This document shows, one piece after another, positions 25,439-38,456 of a stretch of 64,000 bases of DNA. How positions within the stretch are numbered: position 1 is the stretch's first letter; each line of letters starts with the position of its first letter. Below the pieces are notes generated by a model, which worked only from the letters and a program-made list of their open reading frames with translations, did no database searches and was not told the DNA's origin. The stretch is from Cyanoderma ruficeps (lineage: Eukaryota; Chordata; Aves; Passeriformes; Timaliidae). The position numbers and the translations under genes are program-made. The stretch lies in NCBI GenBank assembly GCA_008694505.1, contig VZDJ01000346.1, positions 13,069,402-13,133,401 on the forward strand. The letters are read 5' to 3'.

Positions 25439-28400
25439 AAGTAACACTGAAAATGTTAAACTGTGTGAAGATATCGGTAATGTATCCAGAGGTGCTGTAG
25501 ATTAAGGGCATTTTCCTCACCTGTTGTTAAACAGGAGAAATAGAACTTTTACCCAGGTTTTGTCTAGTGGCTGTTCAGAGTCAGCATAGAACATCAGAAA
25601 TCGGTGAGGCAGAGGTGGAAAAATCTTGCTATTTCTTTCTCCACTGAGTATGGACAGTAGGCTGATACTAAAAACTATTTTAGAAGCCGTAGAGATCTGA
25701 AGGAGGATTGACTGGCTCCCTATAATAGTTTCGCTACTCTCTGCTTCCAATGGTTGAAGTCACAGGTAAATTAAGGGAATTTAATTTATTGCAGAACTAC
25801 ACAAAGCTTTCCAAGGCTTGGAGATTTATTTGTTTTCAGAAACTGCATAATTTTCAGATTATGCTATCCCTTTACACAGCCTGTGAGTGTAATTTGGAAG
25901 ATTCTGGAAAGAGGAGAAATATAATTAAAAAAATTATTTGGAAAACTACTGTTTAAGTTACTAAATTACATCACCTGTGTGAGCACTGTTGCTTTGGTTC
26001 CCCAAATTTGGACATTTCATTTCATTCCCTCCAAATAAATTTCATGGGAAGACTTATAATTTTACAGTCTACATTTTATTCAAGTGCTTTCAGAAAAGCG
26101 TAATGAAGGAGAAGCCGTGGTATATGGACATAAATGGAATTTAAACCATTTAAAATGTCTCTCAACTTATACAATGGACAAAATATTTCCAGCAATCCAA
26201 AATTTCTATTATGAATTTCCGTAACAGTGGCAGAAAAGTAGTGACCACAAAATTTTCTGTGGTAAAGAGAAGGGGTAGTGGATGCTCTCTTCCAGATAGT
26301 CCTGAATTGAATACTTGGATCCCTTTTCACCCCTAGAAACAGCTGGCAAAATTTGAGCCTTACCCTTAGAGTTTAGGAAATTAAGTTCTCTCTAGAAACT
26401 CCAGGTAAGGTAAGAGGTTCACTGTGCTGAGAAAAGTCTAGTGTAAATATTATACAGCTGGTTGAGAAAGCATATTTAAACGTTTTCTGAAAGCTACTTC
26501 ACCTTCAGTATCCACTTGATTTTTTTTTTAACAGAAATATCTAAATGGACATTTGAGAGGGTAAGGCCAATGTTACTGGTGCTGTTTCCGTGTTCCAGTA
26601 TCAGGTAGGAAAAGCTGTTCTGTGAGCTGCAGAGTGAATGTTTAGATCTACTGACTACCTCATGTGTGGTTTACTCTCTGCAGTAGGAGACAATAGAATG
26701 ACCATTAGGGTAATCAGTACACTTTCTAGACACTTGGGTAGAACCCCATTCTTTCCATAAAAGGACTGGTACGTGTAAAAGAGATGTAGCCTAATCTGTA
26801 AGTCACAAGGTAGGAAAGAATAGGTCTTTCTTATCACCATCACCAAAGTGGTTCAAAGAGGTAAACACACTCACCTGTTTCTTAGAGCGCCAGGTAAGAA
26901 ACAGACTGCATGCTGCTAAGGTGACAGGCCTGGAAAGAGGGGCTTCCACCACCAGGGAGACGAGAGACCCCAGCCCTGTGCAGGCTGTAGCTGGTGCTGG
27001 CAAATCCCCCAGGATGAAAGAAACTCTCAGCAAACCATCTTGTGAGAACACAGACCATCAGAAAAATGCAGCTCGTCATTGCTTGCCTCTTCTTGGCAAG
27101 GGATCTCTTCCTGGTGGGTTTTGATCAAAAATTGAGTGAAACTCCAGTTTTGGTACTCCTCACATGTATTTTAAATCTAGTTAATCTATTTTTGTGGCAA
27201 CTGGAAACAACTAATTTTTAGAGCTATGGGATATAAAAGTATGTGAGTCATATTTCTGCGGAAATTGCACAGTCCTGTGCACTTGAATAACTATTATCAA
27301 GTCTATTATAAACTGTATGATAAACTATTACAAAATCTACATGGAATAACTGTCTCCTGAGAATGAAATTTAATTAAGTACTTGGAGACAATTTGAACTG
27401 GCGGAGCTTAAAATGAAATTAAAACTAATTATGAAATGCCCACATAGAGTTTTGGATAAATTGAAAAGAGACAATTTAATTGACAAAAAGTAAATCAAGG
27501 GTATGTCCTGGGAACACATATTGTTAAATAAAAACCAAAGACAATTAGAATCTTCCAAGGTAGAAGAGAATTAACATAACATCAACAATGTCATAATTAC
27601 TGTAAAAAGCATAAGTGCCTGTAAAGTGTTTCAGTACTTGAAATATCCAAGTTTTTTGAAACTGAAGATATGCTGGGATGGCTTCAGCCAGGTTCTTTAA
27701 AAGAATATTGACCTAATGTTATTTTTGCACTGCATTTTTTTTCAGTTCTGACTTGCAATGCCTTAAAGAAAGGGGTTTTCACAGAATGTTTTAGAGAGCT
27801 TTGAACCTGCACCATTTTAAAGTGGCGCACCTCAGAAGTGTGCCAAAGCAGTTGTCAGTCCTTACAGCATTGATCTTTTATAAGAATTTTGCATTTATCT
27901 GTCTCCTCAATGTGGAAATATTTTAAAATTCATTCTGGGAGCAATGGTGCTTCTTTCTTCAGCTATGCCAAAGTAAAATCTGGGCTGCAGTCCCAGATAG
28001 CCAAGACATTGTACTAATAAATGTACTGCAGAGCAACGTGTCTCTGAGGGCTAACTCAAGAGGAAGAGCAGATTTCTTAGGATTTAGATGAAATTTCACA
28101 CCTGAAGTAGTACGAGCAAGGGAGGTCTAGACAGAAAAATCAAACCCACCATTCAGACCATCTTGACATAAACACCAAATGCTTGGCTGTCCAAAAGTTC
28201 TTTAGATTAAAACATAGTAATAACTTGTGATTTGATTGTCTAAATGTGGTGACCCATCATTAAGGTGCCCCGCAGTATCCTGTCTAACTTCCTGCAGTAT
28301 TTGTTGCAAAAGTTCTTGAGTCTCATGTAACTGCTCCTGTCATGTCTGCAGTCCTGTACAGATATCCTAGAGACACCTTGGATTCACAAGAGTATCTCAA

Positions 28401-28837
28401 ATGGCACCAGATCCTTCTTATCAGGCAAATAATTCAACACCTACAAGTCTGCTGACACAGCAACATTTTCAAACCTAGCACCAGGTGTGTGATATGTGTG
28501 TTCTGATATCTTAATTTATTGACAGATCTCATTCATTGACTGGCTTAGCTCAGCTGGCTATTTGTAGGTGGCCATTAACATCTGAGGACCCACTGGGTAC
28601 CCGAGATAGTAATGAAAGGCTGCAGATATGACACAAGCTCTCTGAGAGGCCACCACGTTTCCCAGGTGACAGCTAGCAGAGAATGGTCTCAAGAGCCCAG
28701 GTGCATCAGTGAGTCTTAGTGGTATTCACTAGCCTCACCTGAGACCTCCACCCTCACCCACGGGCCCAGAAGCATTACTAAGTGCACATGTGAAGTTTTG
28801 TTCTCTGCCTCAGCTAAACTGAAGTTCTGTTTTCCAG

Positions 28838-28882
28838 CCCTGCCATAACTCTGCCCTGCCTGACCTTGCCTGACCCTGCCCT
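28838..28882. repeat. Short imperfect CCCTGCC/TGACC minisatellite-like run
   Basis: CCCTGCC, CTGCCCTGCC, TGACCTTGCC and TGACCCTGCC succeed each other over about 45 bp. Confidence 0.55.
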
Positions 28883-29483
28883 AGAGAGGTACACTGGGTG
28901 CTGTGTCTGCTCTCTGCAATTACATCAGCTCCTTTCAGCAGTAGGCCACAAATGGCCTAAAAGGCTTTTTGAGAGAAAGCAAAAATGAGTCCCAGGAGAA
29001 TGTTTCGGTGATGGTTGCTGTAAGAGTGCCTTCTCCCCATCCCTTTGAGTTTTGTCTGTCTGTATTCAAAGGCACTTTCAGTGCAGCTCCATCATCAAGA
29101 TGCAGACTTTCTGATACAATTCCATAATGAAAAATCTGTGTTGTGAATTGTTCAAAAGAGTAGGCTGTATCTGGCTGTCTCTGGAGCACTAGGGAATTTA
29201 AATGACAGCATTTTACCCAGATCTTATGTTTGAAAATATCCTGTTTTCTGCATTCTCACAAGGGAATACTAAGATGCGGTTAATTCAATTCAGAATCTTC
29301 TAAACACAGTTCATCACACAATACCTGAAATTCTTTTCTGGTATAGCTCAAGAGGACATTGATACCTCAATACACTTCTGCACCACAGAAACATACCATC
29401 AGGAATGACACAGGAGACAGTGAATGGTCCTGTTTGTTACAAGGGATAGACAACTATGAGCTATCTTACACTATTACACCACT

Positions 29484-29527
29484 TTCTTTTCTTTCTTTCT
29501 TCCTTTTTTTTAATTTTTTTTTTTTTG
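29484..29527. repeat. T-rich simple tract
   Basis: TTTTCTTTCTTTCTTCC followed by a long T run up to TTTTTTGCC. It immediately precedes the hAT-like relic. Confidence 0.8.
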
Positions 29528-29544
29528 CCTTAAGTGGTTCTGCA

Positions 29545-29850
29545 GGAGAGAAAAATCTGGAGGACTATTTACAAGACAGGCTGTTGCAGCCCATTGACTC
29601 AGACCCTGTGCTATTGGCAGCTGAGAAAAGATGTGCAGCCAGCATTGAATCATCTGGTTGCTGTTCTCTCCATTTGTATCCTGTCCAGAATGTTTTTGAG
29701 GCATCTCTTTAGTACAGCTGGCAGCATGACTTCCACTAGGTGCCCTTTCACAACCACAAAGGTTGTAGTGGAGCAAGCCTTCAGGCTCCAAAACTCAGAC
29801 ATCTGTAGTAAAATCTTCACTAAGTATCATGCTTCAGTTCCTCCGAGCAG
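29545..29850 (+). pseudogene. Relic of a hAT-superfamily transposase C-terminal (dimerisation) region
   Basis: Two overlapping frames together resemble the end of a hAT transposase. The first (29545-29611) reads GEKNLEDYLQDRLLQPIDSD and on to PVL. After a +1 shift at about 29611 the second frame continues with YWQLRKDVQPALNHLVAVLS and contains LFSTAG (29705-29722). LFSTAG is the hallmark of the hAT dimerisation domain; upstream 'YW' and downstream 'STR' followed by a VVEQAFRLQNSDI-type helix are also usual positions. The conserved SSxPSER block before LFSTAG is degraded. No BED zinc finger or catalytic DDE part is seen nearby, and no terminal inverted repeats were recognised. It is therefore a fossil, or a broken copy of a domesticated ZBED-like gene. 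I recognised it by motif only; a protein search would be decisive. Confidence 0.55.
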
Positions 29851-30479
29851 GCCTGGCCTTGCTGCTGAGTGTCCTTGCCCATTTTCTGGGACTCAGTGGC
29901 CCACTCTATGGTCTTTTAATATTATGATGTAGCTCCTAAGTGCTCCATTCTGGTGTCTCCTGGAAAAGACATGAGGGGGCACCTGCTCCTTTTAGCCGGT
30001 CCATTTGGTTGTGCTTAGCTCTGTTTTTCCATCTCAGCAAGGCAGTGCTTGGGGGTATATCCTGCCACATAAAGGAACACAGGTTTGGAAGCTGGGAACT
30101 GGGCATGGGTGAATAGGGACAAAAGTTTTTCGTGGACACCCTCACAGATGTTCATAGTCACTGGGTGATTCAGAGTCCTTCCTCCACAGCTGGGCTAGTT
30201 GCCTGGTGCCATATGAGACCCTTTTATCCAGAGGCATTGGCTAGCAGTTAGCTATCCCTGGCTGCCTTACCAACACTGCCAAGGGCTTCCAGTTTGTGGG
30301 GGTGCATCTGGACAAATGACAGGTCCTTCCACTCCAGCCTTCTTTATTCTCTATAGTAGAGAGAGTGCTGTCAGTCCTTTTATAAATTTAATTTCCTTTT
30401 CATTTCTGCTGTATAAGAACGGGAGAATAAATGACCACAAGGCACCAACCTGTTTTGATTCAGTATCAGTCAAAATGCT

Positions 30480-30931
30480 TCTCACCGGTGGTGCTGGTGT
30501 TGGTTTGAGTGTGCTAAAGGCTCACCCCTTCCCATGCAGAGAGGCACAGGGCCAGGGGGCAGTGGGGGAGTCCCAGGGTCCCAGTCAGAGAGATGAGTGC
30601 CAGCCCCAGCCCTCCAGTGCTGTCCCAGGAACATCACCCCCCCAGGTCAGGTCAGACCCAGCTTTGCCAGTCCCCAGAGATGTGGCTGTCTGGGGTCCTG
30701 CACAGACTGGGGGATTCCCTGTCCTGGAGGATGGGACTCATTATGGGATGCTGGGAGGAACAATCTGAGGTTGTGCAAGAGGATATAAGGGGCTGGCTGC
30801 CCATGAACAATTTGGTGGTCAATACCTTTGTCTGGCCATGCCCTTAGTCCTGCCAGCATGCTCTGTGCTGTCATTTCATTAAACTCCAGTACTCACTCCT
30901 TTGCTGGGTGTGTGGTGGTGCCCAGCTGGGG
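30480..30931 (+). mobile_element. Candidate ERVK-like LTR with adjoining primer-binding-site-like sequence
   Basis: A GC-richer block in AT-rich surroundings holds, in order, TATAAGG (30784-30790), ATTAAA (30878-30883) and TGGTGCCCAGCTGGGG (30916-30931). The last resembles a lysine-tRNA primer binding site with a one-base deletion and a CpG-type change. The spacing (about 95 bp from TATA to poly(A) signal, about 35 bp to the PBS-like site) fits a compact 5' LTR. No clean TG start, CA end or target duplication was found, and no gag frame follows. It could instead be a chance arrangement. Confidence 0.35.
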
Positions 30932-30952
30932 AGGCGAGAGCGTGGGTGCATG

Positions 30953-30971
30953 TGTCAGCATGTGGCTGACA
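30953..30971. repeat. 7-bp perfect inverted repeat
   Basis: TGTCAGC and GCTGACA are separated by ATGTG, just after the PBS-like site. Confidence 0.8.
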
Positions 30972-31379
30972 GCAAATATCGAGCTGCTGAGCTACATGGT
31001 GCAGTCCCTTTTGCCCATAACAAGGCTTTAAGTGTAAAACAGTGATGAACAAATGAATCAGGAGGAAATGCAGTGACTACATTAGGTTCCTTGAGTTTGG
31101 AGGAGTTTCTGAGGTTCACTGACAACAGGGAGTGGGGATAAGTCACTGGCAGGGAAGCTGAGGAGAGTGGTCAGTCATGCTTTGTAAACAAAGCTTTCTC
31201 ACTCATAACATTTCTTTGTTGTTCTGATCCAGTTTAAGTCACTGAATCACAATTAAAGAAATAAATTTAAAATATGGACAGTGTAACAGTTGACACTGTC
31301 AAGGCATTTTCTGAGTAGAGCAGGTGGTGTTTGTACCCCTTCATTTCTTGTGTGTGCTGCCAAGAAAGCTGATTCAGGT

Positions 31380-31860
31380 CTCCCTTCAAGGAGAGAGGCC
31401 TGCCATTGCACATGCTGAATCAATGTGCTGCTTGAATGCCCTCCGAACTCCTCCTGGGGACCTCTCTAAATCCCTTCTAAGTGGAAGCTGGTGATTTGAA
31501 CCTGCAAATTCCCTTCCTGCATATGCTGTCAGACCTATCTGGTCTTGCCTTCTTGAATTCCCCACTGAACACTCAGCTGCCTTCTCACCAGGTCCCCAGC
31601 CTCCAGGTTTCAGCTTGAGGCTCCTTGGGTGTTGGTGGGGGAAAGTGGAGGAGGCCCTGTGCAGAGATAAGGTTTTGCTCTTCATAAAGGAGGAGCCTTG
31701 CCGGAGAGGACTTTCTTTAGCAATGACCTCTGTCCTGCTCCTGTCCCTTCCCCTGGGCAAGCCTGCAGGCTGACCTCAGGCAGTGCCTGGGGTATCAGGC
31801 TGGGACCATCTGCATCCTACAACTGGAGGTGACCTGGATTACCTGGGTGGGGCAAACATG
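31380..31860. other. GC-richer block of unknown origin
   Basis: The composition is richer in GC than its surroundings. The minus strand has a 124-codon open frame (31386-31760) with basic, low-complexity character and no motif I recognise. It may be more retroviral internal sequence following the candidate LTR at 30480-30931, but there is no positive evidence. Confidence 0.3.
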
Positions 31861-34800
31861 ATCTGTGACAGAACCTTTTTTAATTTTTCTTTGTTTGGAT
31901 CCCATTTTCATGGGCATCAACCTTACCATTCTGCTTAGAGCTCCAGACAGCTTCATATCTATTTTCTGCCTGTATTTCCCAGAAGTTCTGAAGGCTGTGT
32001 TCTTGTGCTTGGCTTACACCAGTGTGTGCTGTGTTAGGTGTGTGGGACACCTGACAGACTGAAATGTATCTGAATTCTGCAGCTAGCTCCCTTTTGCTTC
32101 ATTCTTCATTCTTGTTTTTGTATGCAATGGGAGTGCCTTAGAAGTGAAAACCACTCAGGTCTCAATAAGGTGAATTAGACACTGCAGGTAAAAAGGGAAC
32201 TTAAGAGTAGCCCTTTAAAAACAGGTTTTAAGCTGAATGCTGATTTTGCAAAAACTTATACAATTGAGAAAGCAGGTAGAGACATGGCCAGGTTAAAGGC
32301 TCCAGAGCTGCTAGGGCTTTTTTTCTTGATTTCTGTGTCCTTTACCTTCTTTACCTAGCAAAATAATGCTAAGATGCACATTAAGGTATAATTCATGAGA
32401 CAGTGGGTTGCATGCATTAAGGAAAGAAGCTCAAAGCTGCAGCTGTTCTTTATCTCTGACATTCATGCAAACAAGTGCACATAATTCATAACAGAAAGAT
32501 AGAACACATTGCATTCTTATGTAAGCAGTTCAATACCTAATTCTGATTTCCTTAAATGCTTTTGATCTATTTGTGGAAATTTTTTTTGTTTGGATCTTTA
32601 ATTAGTTCACAATAACCCCAAGATTTGGTTAAATTTACTCTTACTTATTTAAATTAAATGCTAAAAAGAAGGATTAAGTGAATTAAAAATCTCCTTTTAG
32701 AAAATGTCCTTGAATATTTGCCCAATATTAATGATTCTGGGGTTTTTTTGCAAGATACTACAAAGAAATGCACATTGTAAGAGCTCAGTAGGATCTATTT
32801 TAAGAAAAGAAAAATAAACAACAACACCCCTCAAAACCCGAAGATTAACATACCTCAGTGATACGTTCAGGTAAAAAGCCATAAACCCTTTTTACATAAT
32901 TTAGGATATAGGAGTTTGTACCTCTTTTCCATTAACAGAAGTCATTATTTCGGTATACTCACCTTTGGGATTATTGTTTTCTCTCTTAAATGGTTTCATC
33001 AACAAATTTGATTACAGCTCCCATCTGGCATTTCTTACATAATGCTATGCCTTTGCTTTAGTGCATTCATTAAGGTAATAATAAATCAAAATAATTTCTG
33101 AAAATAAACCTGCATGCAACTACTATGTTCCTAAAAATTTATTACTGTTTTATCTATGGCACTGAAACTGTCAGGACTAAGGGCTCTTCACTGCTTAGCT
33201 TTTTTTTCCTGTTAAAATGCTCTTGCCACTTTTTATTTCAGGTTTGTTGCTCTGATTGTTTAGGAAGGAAAAATAACAAGGTCTCCTAAATTGATTGAAA
33301 GGTACTGAAAATGTCCTACAATCCTTTTAAAAGCAAAAAAGGGTTTTAAAATCAAATAAGTGACTGCTTTTGAATCCAGCTGTGAGATCTCCTATAGCCA
33401 GTACCTAGAGAGCCCATGACAGACAAGATAGCTATGTCAATAGTGGAGAATTTCTTCAGTGGTTTTATCCAGCCCTATTCCTACAGTTTCACAAGCAGCT
33501 TCACCATTTATCTTATTCCAATGTCCAGTTGGTAGTTTATTATCTTAAATCTGAAAAATCTTAAATAACCCATGTTAGTTTTTCTAGTCCAGCTGTTGGA
33601 TACAGCTGGAGAAGAGAAATCTAGAAGAAAAAAATTACCTCTGGAAAAAAGAACAAATTTTGTCTAATTTTTTCTGATCTGCCTTTCAAAGTGTGCCTTC
33701 ACAGTTTTCTCCATCCAATACTGCCATTCTTTCAGATGTGAGACACGATCCTATTCTCTTCCCTCTATTTCAGTTGACTTCTCTTTTTTTTTTCCTTTTG
33801 CTTTATTTTGTTGTCTGTTTTCCTTTCTTCCATTCCAACTTCCCATACTTCTTTTATTCTTTCCAGTGCAGTAGCTCATTATTTACACTTTAATCTTCCT
33901 TTCATTCCTCCTTTGTTTCCCTTATCCTTTTTCATTGTAGCCATCGCTGTTTCCATGATCTTTCATATCATGTGCCAGATCCCCTAATTTTGGGACACTC
34001 CTAATACTGGTTTCTAATTCTTATCAAACACAATGAGTTGCTGCTCAGACATTTCCTCTATAATTGTATTAGGTAACTTCATGACTCTCCTTGCCCTGTG
34101 GCTGGCAATCTTACTTATTTTAAGGTAAGTCTTTTGAGACAAGAGGGGCTAGAAAGCCAACAGATTTTTATCTTATGGGTAAATTTTGGCCCTAAAATCT
34201 ATTACATATGAATAAAACCTGAGAGACATTATGGTATTTCTACAAAGTCTACTTCAGAGACTTTTATTTGAGTCAACTTTTACTTTTGCTTTATGAATTC
34301 CTCAATTACAGCTCTGTGGTGTGATTTCTGAGACCCATATCTCATGAAAAAACACATTAATAAGAAATCTTCTAGCCTCTTAGCGATATTATTTTTTCCT
34401 TTGTACCTCAGAATGGTACACTAATGTCACAAAAAACTGAAACAGCAATTCCTCCACTAACAGTTTGTAGAAACACCTCCTTTCAAAAAATTTATCCCTC
34501 TGCCAAGTAAGCAACTAAGTCAAAGGCAATTACTGTTACCCCCCAACACGGATATATTAATGGATGCCATCTTAAATGCATATAGAAGAATTTAATCATT
34601 GAAAGTTTAATCTTTTATAATGAGATTTGGGCATCAGAACCCACGAAGCTGAGAATATACACATGCATAAATCATTCATCACTCTGGAGATATCAAATTA
34701 AATATATATTGGACAAAAGGGTGTTATCAAGAAATTTACACAAAGGAAAGCTTTTCCACAAAAGTTATTTGCTTCTGAGACAATGCTATCTCACTTATTT

Positions 34801-36255
34801 GGATGAGTAATTGTAAGCAGTTTCTCTGTGAAATGCTGTTATGCTTGATGTATTTCACAGACAGAAAAGAGTATTATATTTTAATACTTCTTCTTTGTTT
34901 GGTACATTCTCATTTCCCTGTAGCTCTCATTAGCATTTCTATCTATTGTGTTTAATTCAATACTCTAATCTCTGAAGTCCTATTAAAACCAGTCCACATC
35001 ACAAGTATGTATTGACATAAAAAAGGGGGTTCTTGTTAGGTTATGCTGCTCATATTACTAGAACAACTTTGGCTGTCAGAAGGAAACAATTCTTTGACTA
35101 ACTGTTTCCTCAGACTATATGGTTGGACAACTTTGTGGCAATATTTATCAGCTTTTAATAATCCACTGTTTTATGAATGGAGGAAGAGAACACACAAACA
35201 CAAAGTCATGAAAGCTATCATTAAAAGGTTTTTCTTTCAGTCAGCTCACAATTTAGGAATTTTTCAGAGCAACTAGCTGTAATACTATGTTTAGAAGAAC
35301 AACAACTTGTAATGCATAATTTCAATTGCTTCCTAATAGATTAAATTGAATTGTATTTGAAGAAAGTCAAATTTGTTTTAGCATGCTGAAGATCTGGCCC
35401 ATTCAGCATTTAGAGAAGTGAAATGTACTTGAAACTTCCCAGTTCAGCAGAGACATTCCACAAATCTGTCTGCATTCTTATTTAACAGTGGTCACTGAAC
35501 TAACTCCCTTGAAGGCAAATACTTCGACTATCAAGGCTGTTTCAATCCCATGAAATGTTGATGACCTCTTATGGGTGGGTTAGGAGAGTTGGAAGCCTTG
35601 AGAAAGCTGCACAGAGAGTCAATGCTCCTCACTGTGTCCTCTTGAATTGTGTAAACCAAAACTCCAGGCATGACGGGGTTCTCATCACCTGTGGAGTTTG
35701 GTGCATGGGCTAACATGTCTCTTCATCAGCTACATCCCAGTAAACTTCCTAAAGCCTTTTTAGTTCATCAAAGGACCATCTCTTTTGCCAGTGAGTTGTA
35801 AGCCAGATTCATTTTGTATTCACTCTCCTGAATATAAAATGAATCTTGCTGAAAAACTTCAACAAGGGAGGACCACATGCACAGCTATAGCTTCAGCCAG
35901 AAACTGCCTTCCTCCTAAATGACCAGTGGACAGCCACTTGGGTGATAGGCAGCATTGCTGCAACACACACACTTTTCAAGACCTTTGATTTATAGAGACA
36001 GTTTACCCTGCCAAGGGCTTCTGCTCTGCCACTGCTACCCAAATGACAAAACCAATGTTGTCAGAAGACCAAATTTTACATAACAAACTCCCACACCTTA
36101 AGAATATTAGGGTGATCATTCTAGGCTAGACCTAAGGTCTCGTCTCTCAGAGTAACCAAGTGGATGTCTCATGAAGAATATCTTACATAACAAGGCAGTT
36201 ATACAGTGTTTTCTCTGTGTACTTCCCCAGCCACTGTTTTTCAGTCTCTGTTACA

Positions 36256-36276
36256 TATATATGTATATATATATTT
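36256..36276. repeat. (TA)n microsatellite
   Basis: ATATATATGTATATATATAT in an AT-rich stretch. Confidence 0.85.
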
Positions 36277-36830
36277 AGCAATGTTTAATGGTTTTCTCTT
36301 TCACTAACTTGTCAAGACTTCTCAAATCTATCCTACTAGAAGAAGCTGAAATGGTATTGGCTCATGACAGACCATGTAGATGAGAATTTAGATTTATATT
36401 GAGCTCTTTTGCCCCTTCCAGTGTGTGGCTGGACTGATTTACCCTCCATTTTTCCAGAAGGATTACTCAGTGAAGCTGCATCTTTTTCTACCCAGGTCAC
36501 AGCAGCATCCATGGTCAGTACACAAGAATACTGGTACAGATTCAATCAATACAGAATGAACGTGGAAATTGGTACAGAAGCACCACATTGAAATATTATT
36601 TGGATACAGAATATCTCATGTTGTATGGGCCTTGATGCCTTTATTTGTTCATTTCTGTGCTGGTACTCTGTTACCCTTTCCTCTGGACTCGGGTTGCGGT
36701 GAGGGTGAACAGTACAAGGACAATGTGGATCATGACTCTATGCAACCCACACTGTTTTTCTCCCATGGTCAGGTGAAGTACAGCAATGGTACAGTTAAAT
36801 GCAGTCTGAATATACCAGAATGACTGACAT

Positions 36831-36860
36831 ATATCTGGGTGACATAATATCTGGGTGACA
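36831..36860. repeat. 14-bp direct repeat
   Basis: ATATCTGGGTGACA occurs at 36831-36844 and 36847-36860. Confidence 0.9.
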
Positions 36861-38456
36861 ACATGCTCTTACATCCACTTTTGCAAATGATTTCCCATCT
36901 GCTCCTTAGTCCCAATACTTCCAGGCCTGACAATAGTAGTTGAGCAAGAATTATGTAGAGAGGATTGGAGTTCTTGTGCCTTACTTCTCAGGGGCAGACA
37001 GCTAGCAGGCAGTGGCTCACTGAGAGCTGGCCCTGACAGCTGTGGGAAGGTGTTGCCCTGAATCTGCTGTGAAATGTTTTTCTGTCCTCTTTTGAGTGAC
37101 TGCTGTGTGGCAACTGCTGGCATTAGCCACAACTCCATAAGGGTCCCCAGTGCAGGGACCTGCAGAGCCCTGGGAATATGGTGGGGCTGTGCTCTGGACA
37201 GTGCCAAGTCTTTTTGAACAGGGGCAACTGTCACAAAAATTTTGGTATTCTGAACTCAGAACTGAATAGTCACAATATTTGGTGTTGTGGAATTAAATTT
37301 GTACGAAACTTTAATCTCCCATGGACTTCGACAAATTTCCTTCTTGCTATGCAAAGAATTTTAGCAGTCCATGAATGTAAGGATCATTCAGTCAGAATGC
37401 AGACCATACTCACCCTTTTTATAAATACAACCTGCTTCCCTCTGTAAAGGATTCTCTCACAGATCTGTTTGGAGAAGATATCTGTGGATTTGGAGAAGAT
37501 TCCCACTGCTGATATCCAGCATCAGGAAAACATAAACTCCAGAAAGTGCTTTTATTTCTGGACCATGAAGATTGAACTCAGTTTATGTTGGATGTGATAA
37601 CAAAAGAAATCTGAAAACCAACAGGCAGTTTATAGTGATTTAGAGCCCTTAAATCCTTCATGTATTGAGTATGTGCAATATTGCATAAAGTGTGACAACT
37701 TTATATGTCAAGTTTTAAATGACAGTTTTCTTATTACTCTTTCACAATTTCTGATTTATGAGAATAGCTCCTCATCACTGCTGAATCACTGCTAGTAACT
37801 TAGTGCTATTTCCCTCTGCTTTCCACTCACAAACAGTGGAATAGCAAGATTTTTCCATAGCCTCTAAGTATACACATTCTCTAATCTGCACTCTTTGCCA
37901 CCAATTGCACTTGTCTGCTTAGTGTGTGAGAGTGAGAGCTGCATCCCCAGTTAAAGAAAACAACATAAGTGTTCAGCAGTGTAGGCAAGTAAAAAAGAAT
38001 TTTTCTTTTCCCATAGAACTGTTATCATTTTAAAAATGTCTTGCTGAGAAACATGGTAATTAGAGAAATCCTCTTCCCCATTTTGAACAACTTTGAACAT
38101 AATTTGAAGCCATTGCCAAGAAATTCCAACTCACTTCACATGCATGTTTAAGATAATATTATATAGTAAAGCAGAAAGTGAAATCCATCTACTCATCATG
38201 TCTGTTGTATGAATTAATCAATACCATCTCTGACATGCTATTCACCAGGAAATGATGTTGCAACCATATCAATTGCCATTCCCTGGTTAATTATTCAGTG
38301 TGGTTTAGTGTCCCTGGAAAGGCAAATGGTTCCCTCCATGCAGCATGCATCAGTGTGCATAACATCTCTGGTTTCCTTTTAGTGATATATTTAATTCTGA
38401 AAGAATTTTTTACTCTTCATAATTACCATTTTCTGGGATCCTATCTGATCACAACA

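Larger units (their letters stand above)
18331..29483. other. Intergenic, largely unique-looking
   Basis: Apart from the CR1 fragments at 22982-24668 and short simple repeats, I see no coding or RNA features. About 23220-23420 is especially AT-rich with several TTAATTG-like homeodomain words and might be conserved non-coding DNA; this cannot be shown from one sequence. Confidence 0.5.
31861..38456. other. Intergenic, nothing recognised
   Basis: AT-rich with pyrimidine-rich patches (33780-33890). A GC-richer part at about 36660-37210 has only short frames without known motifs. Confidence 0.55.

Noticed and set aside
30316..30768. Plus-strand open frame of 150 codons in a GC-richer block
   Set aside because: It has no motif and a proline-rich low-complexity end, and lies in a probable LTR.
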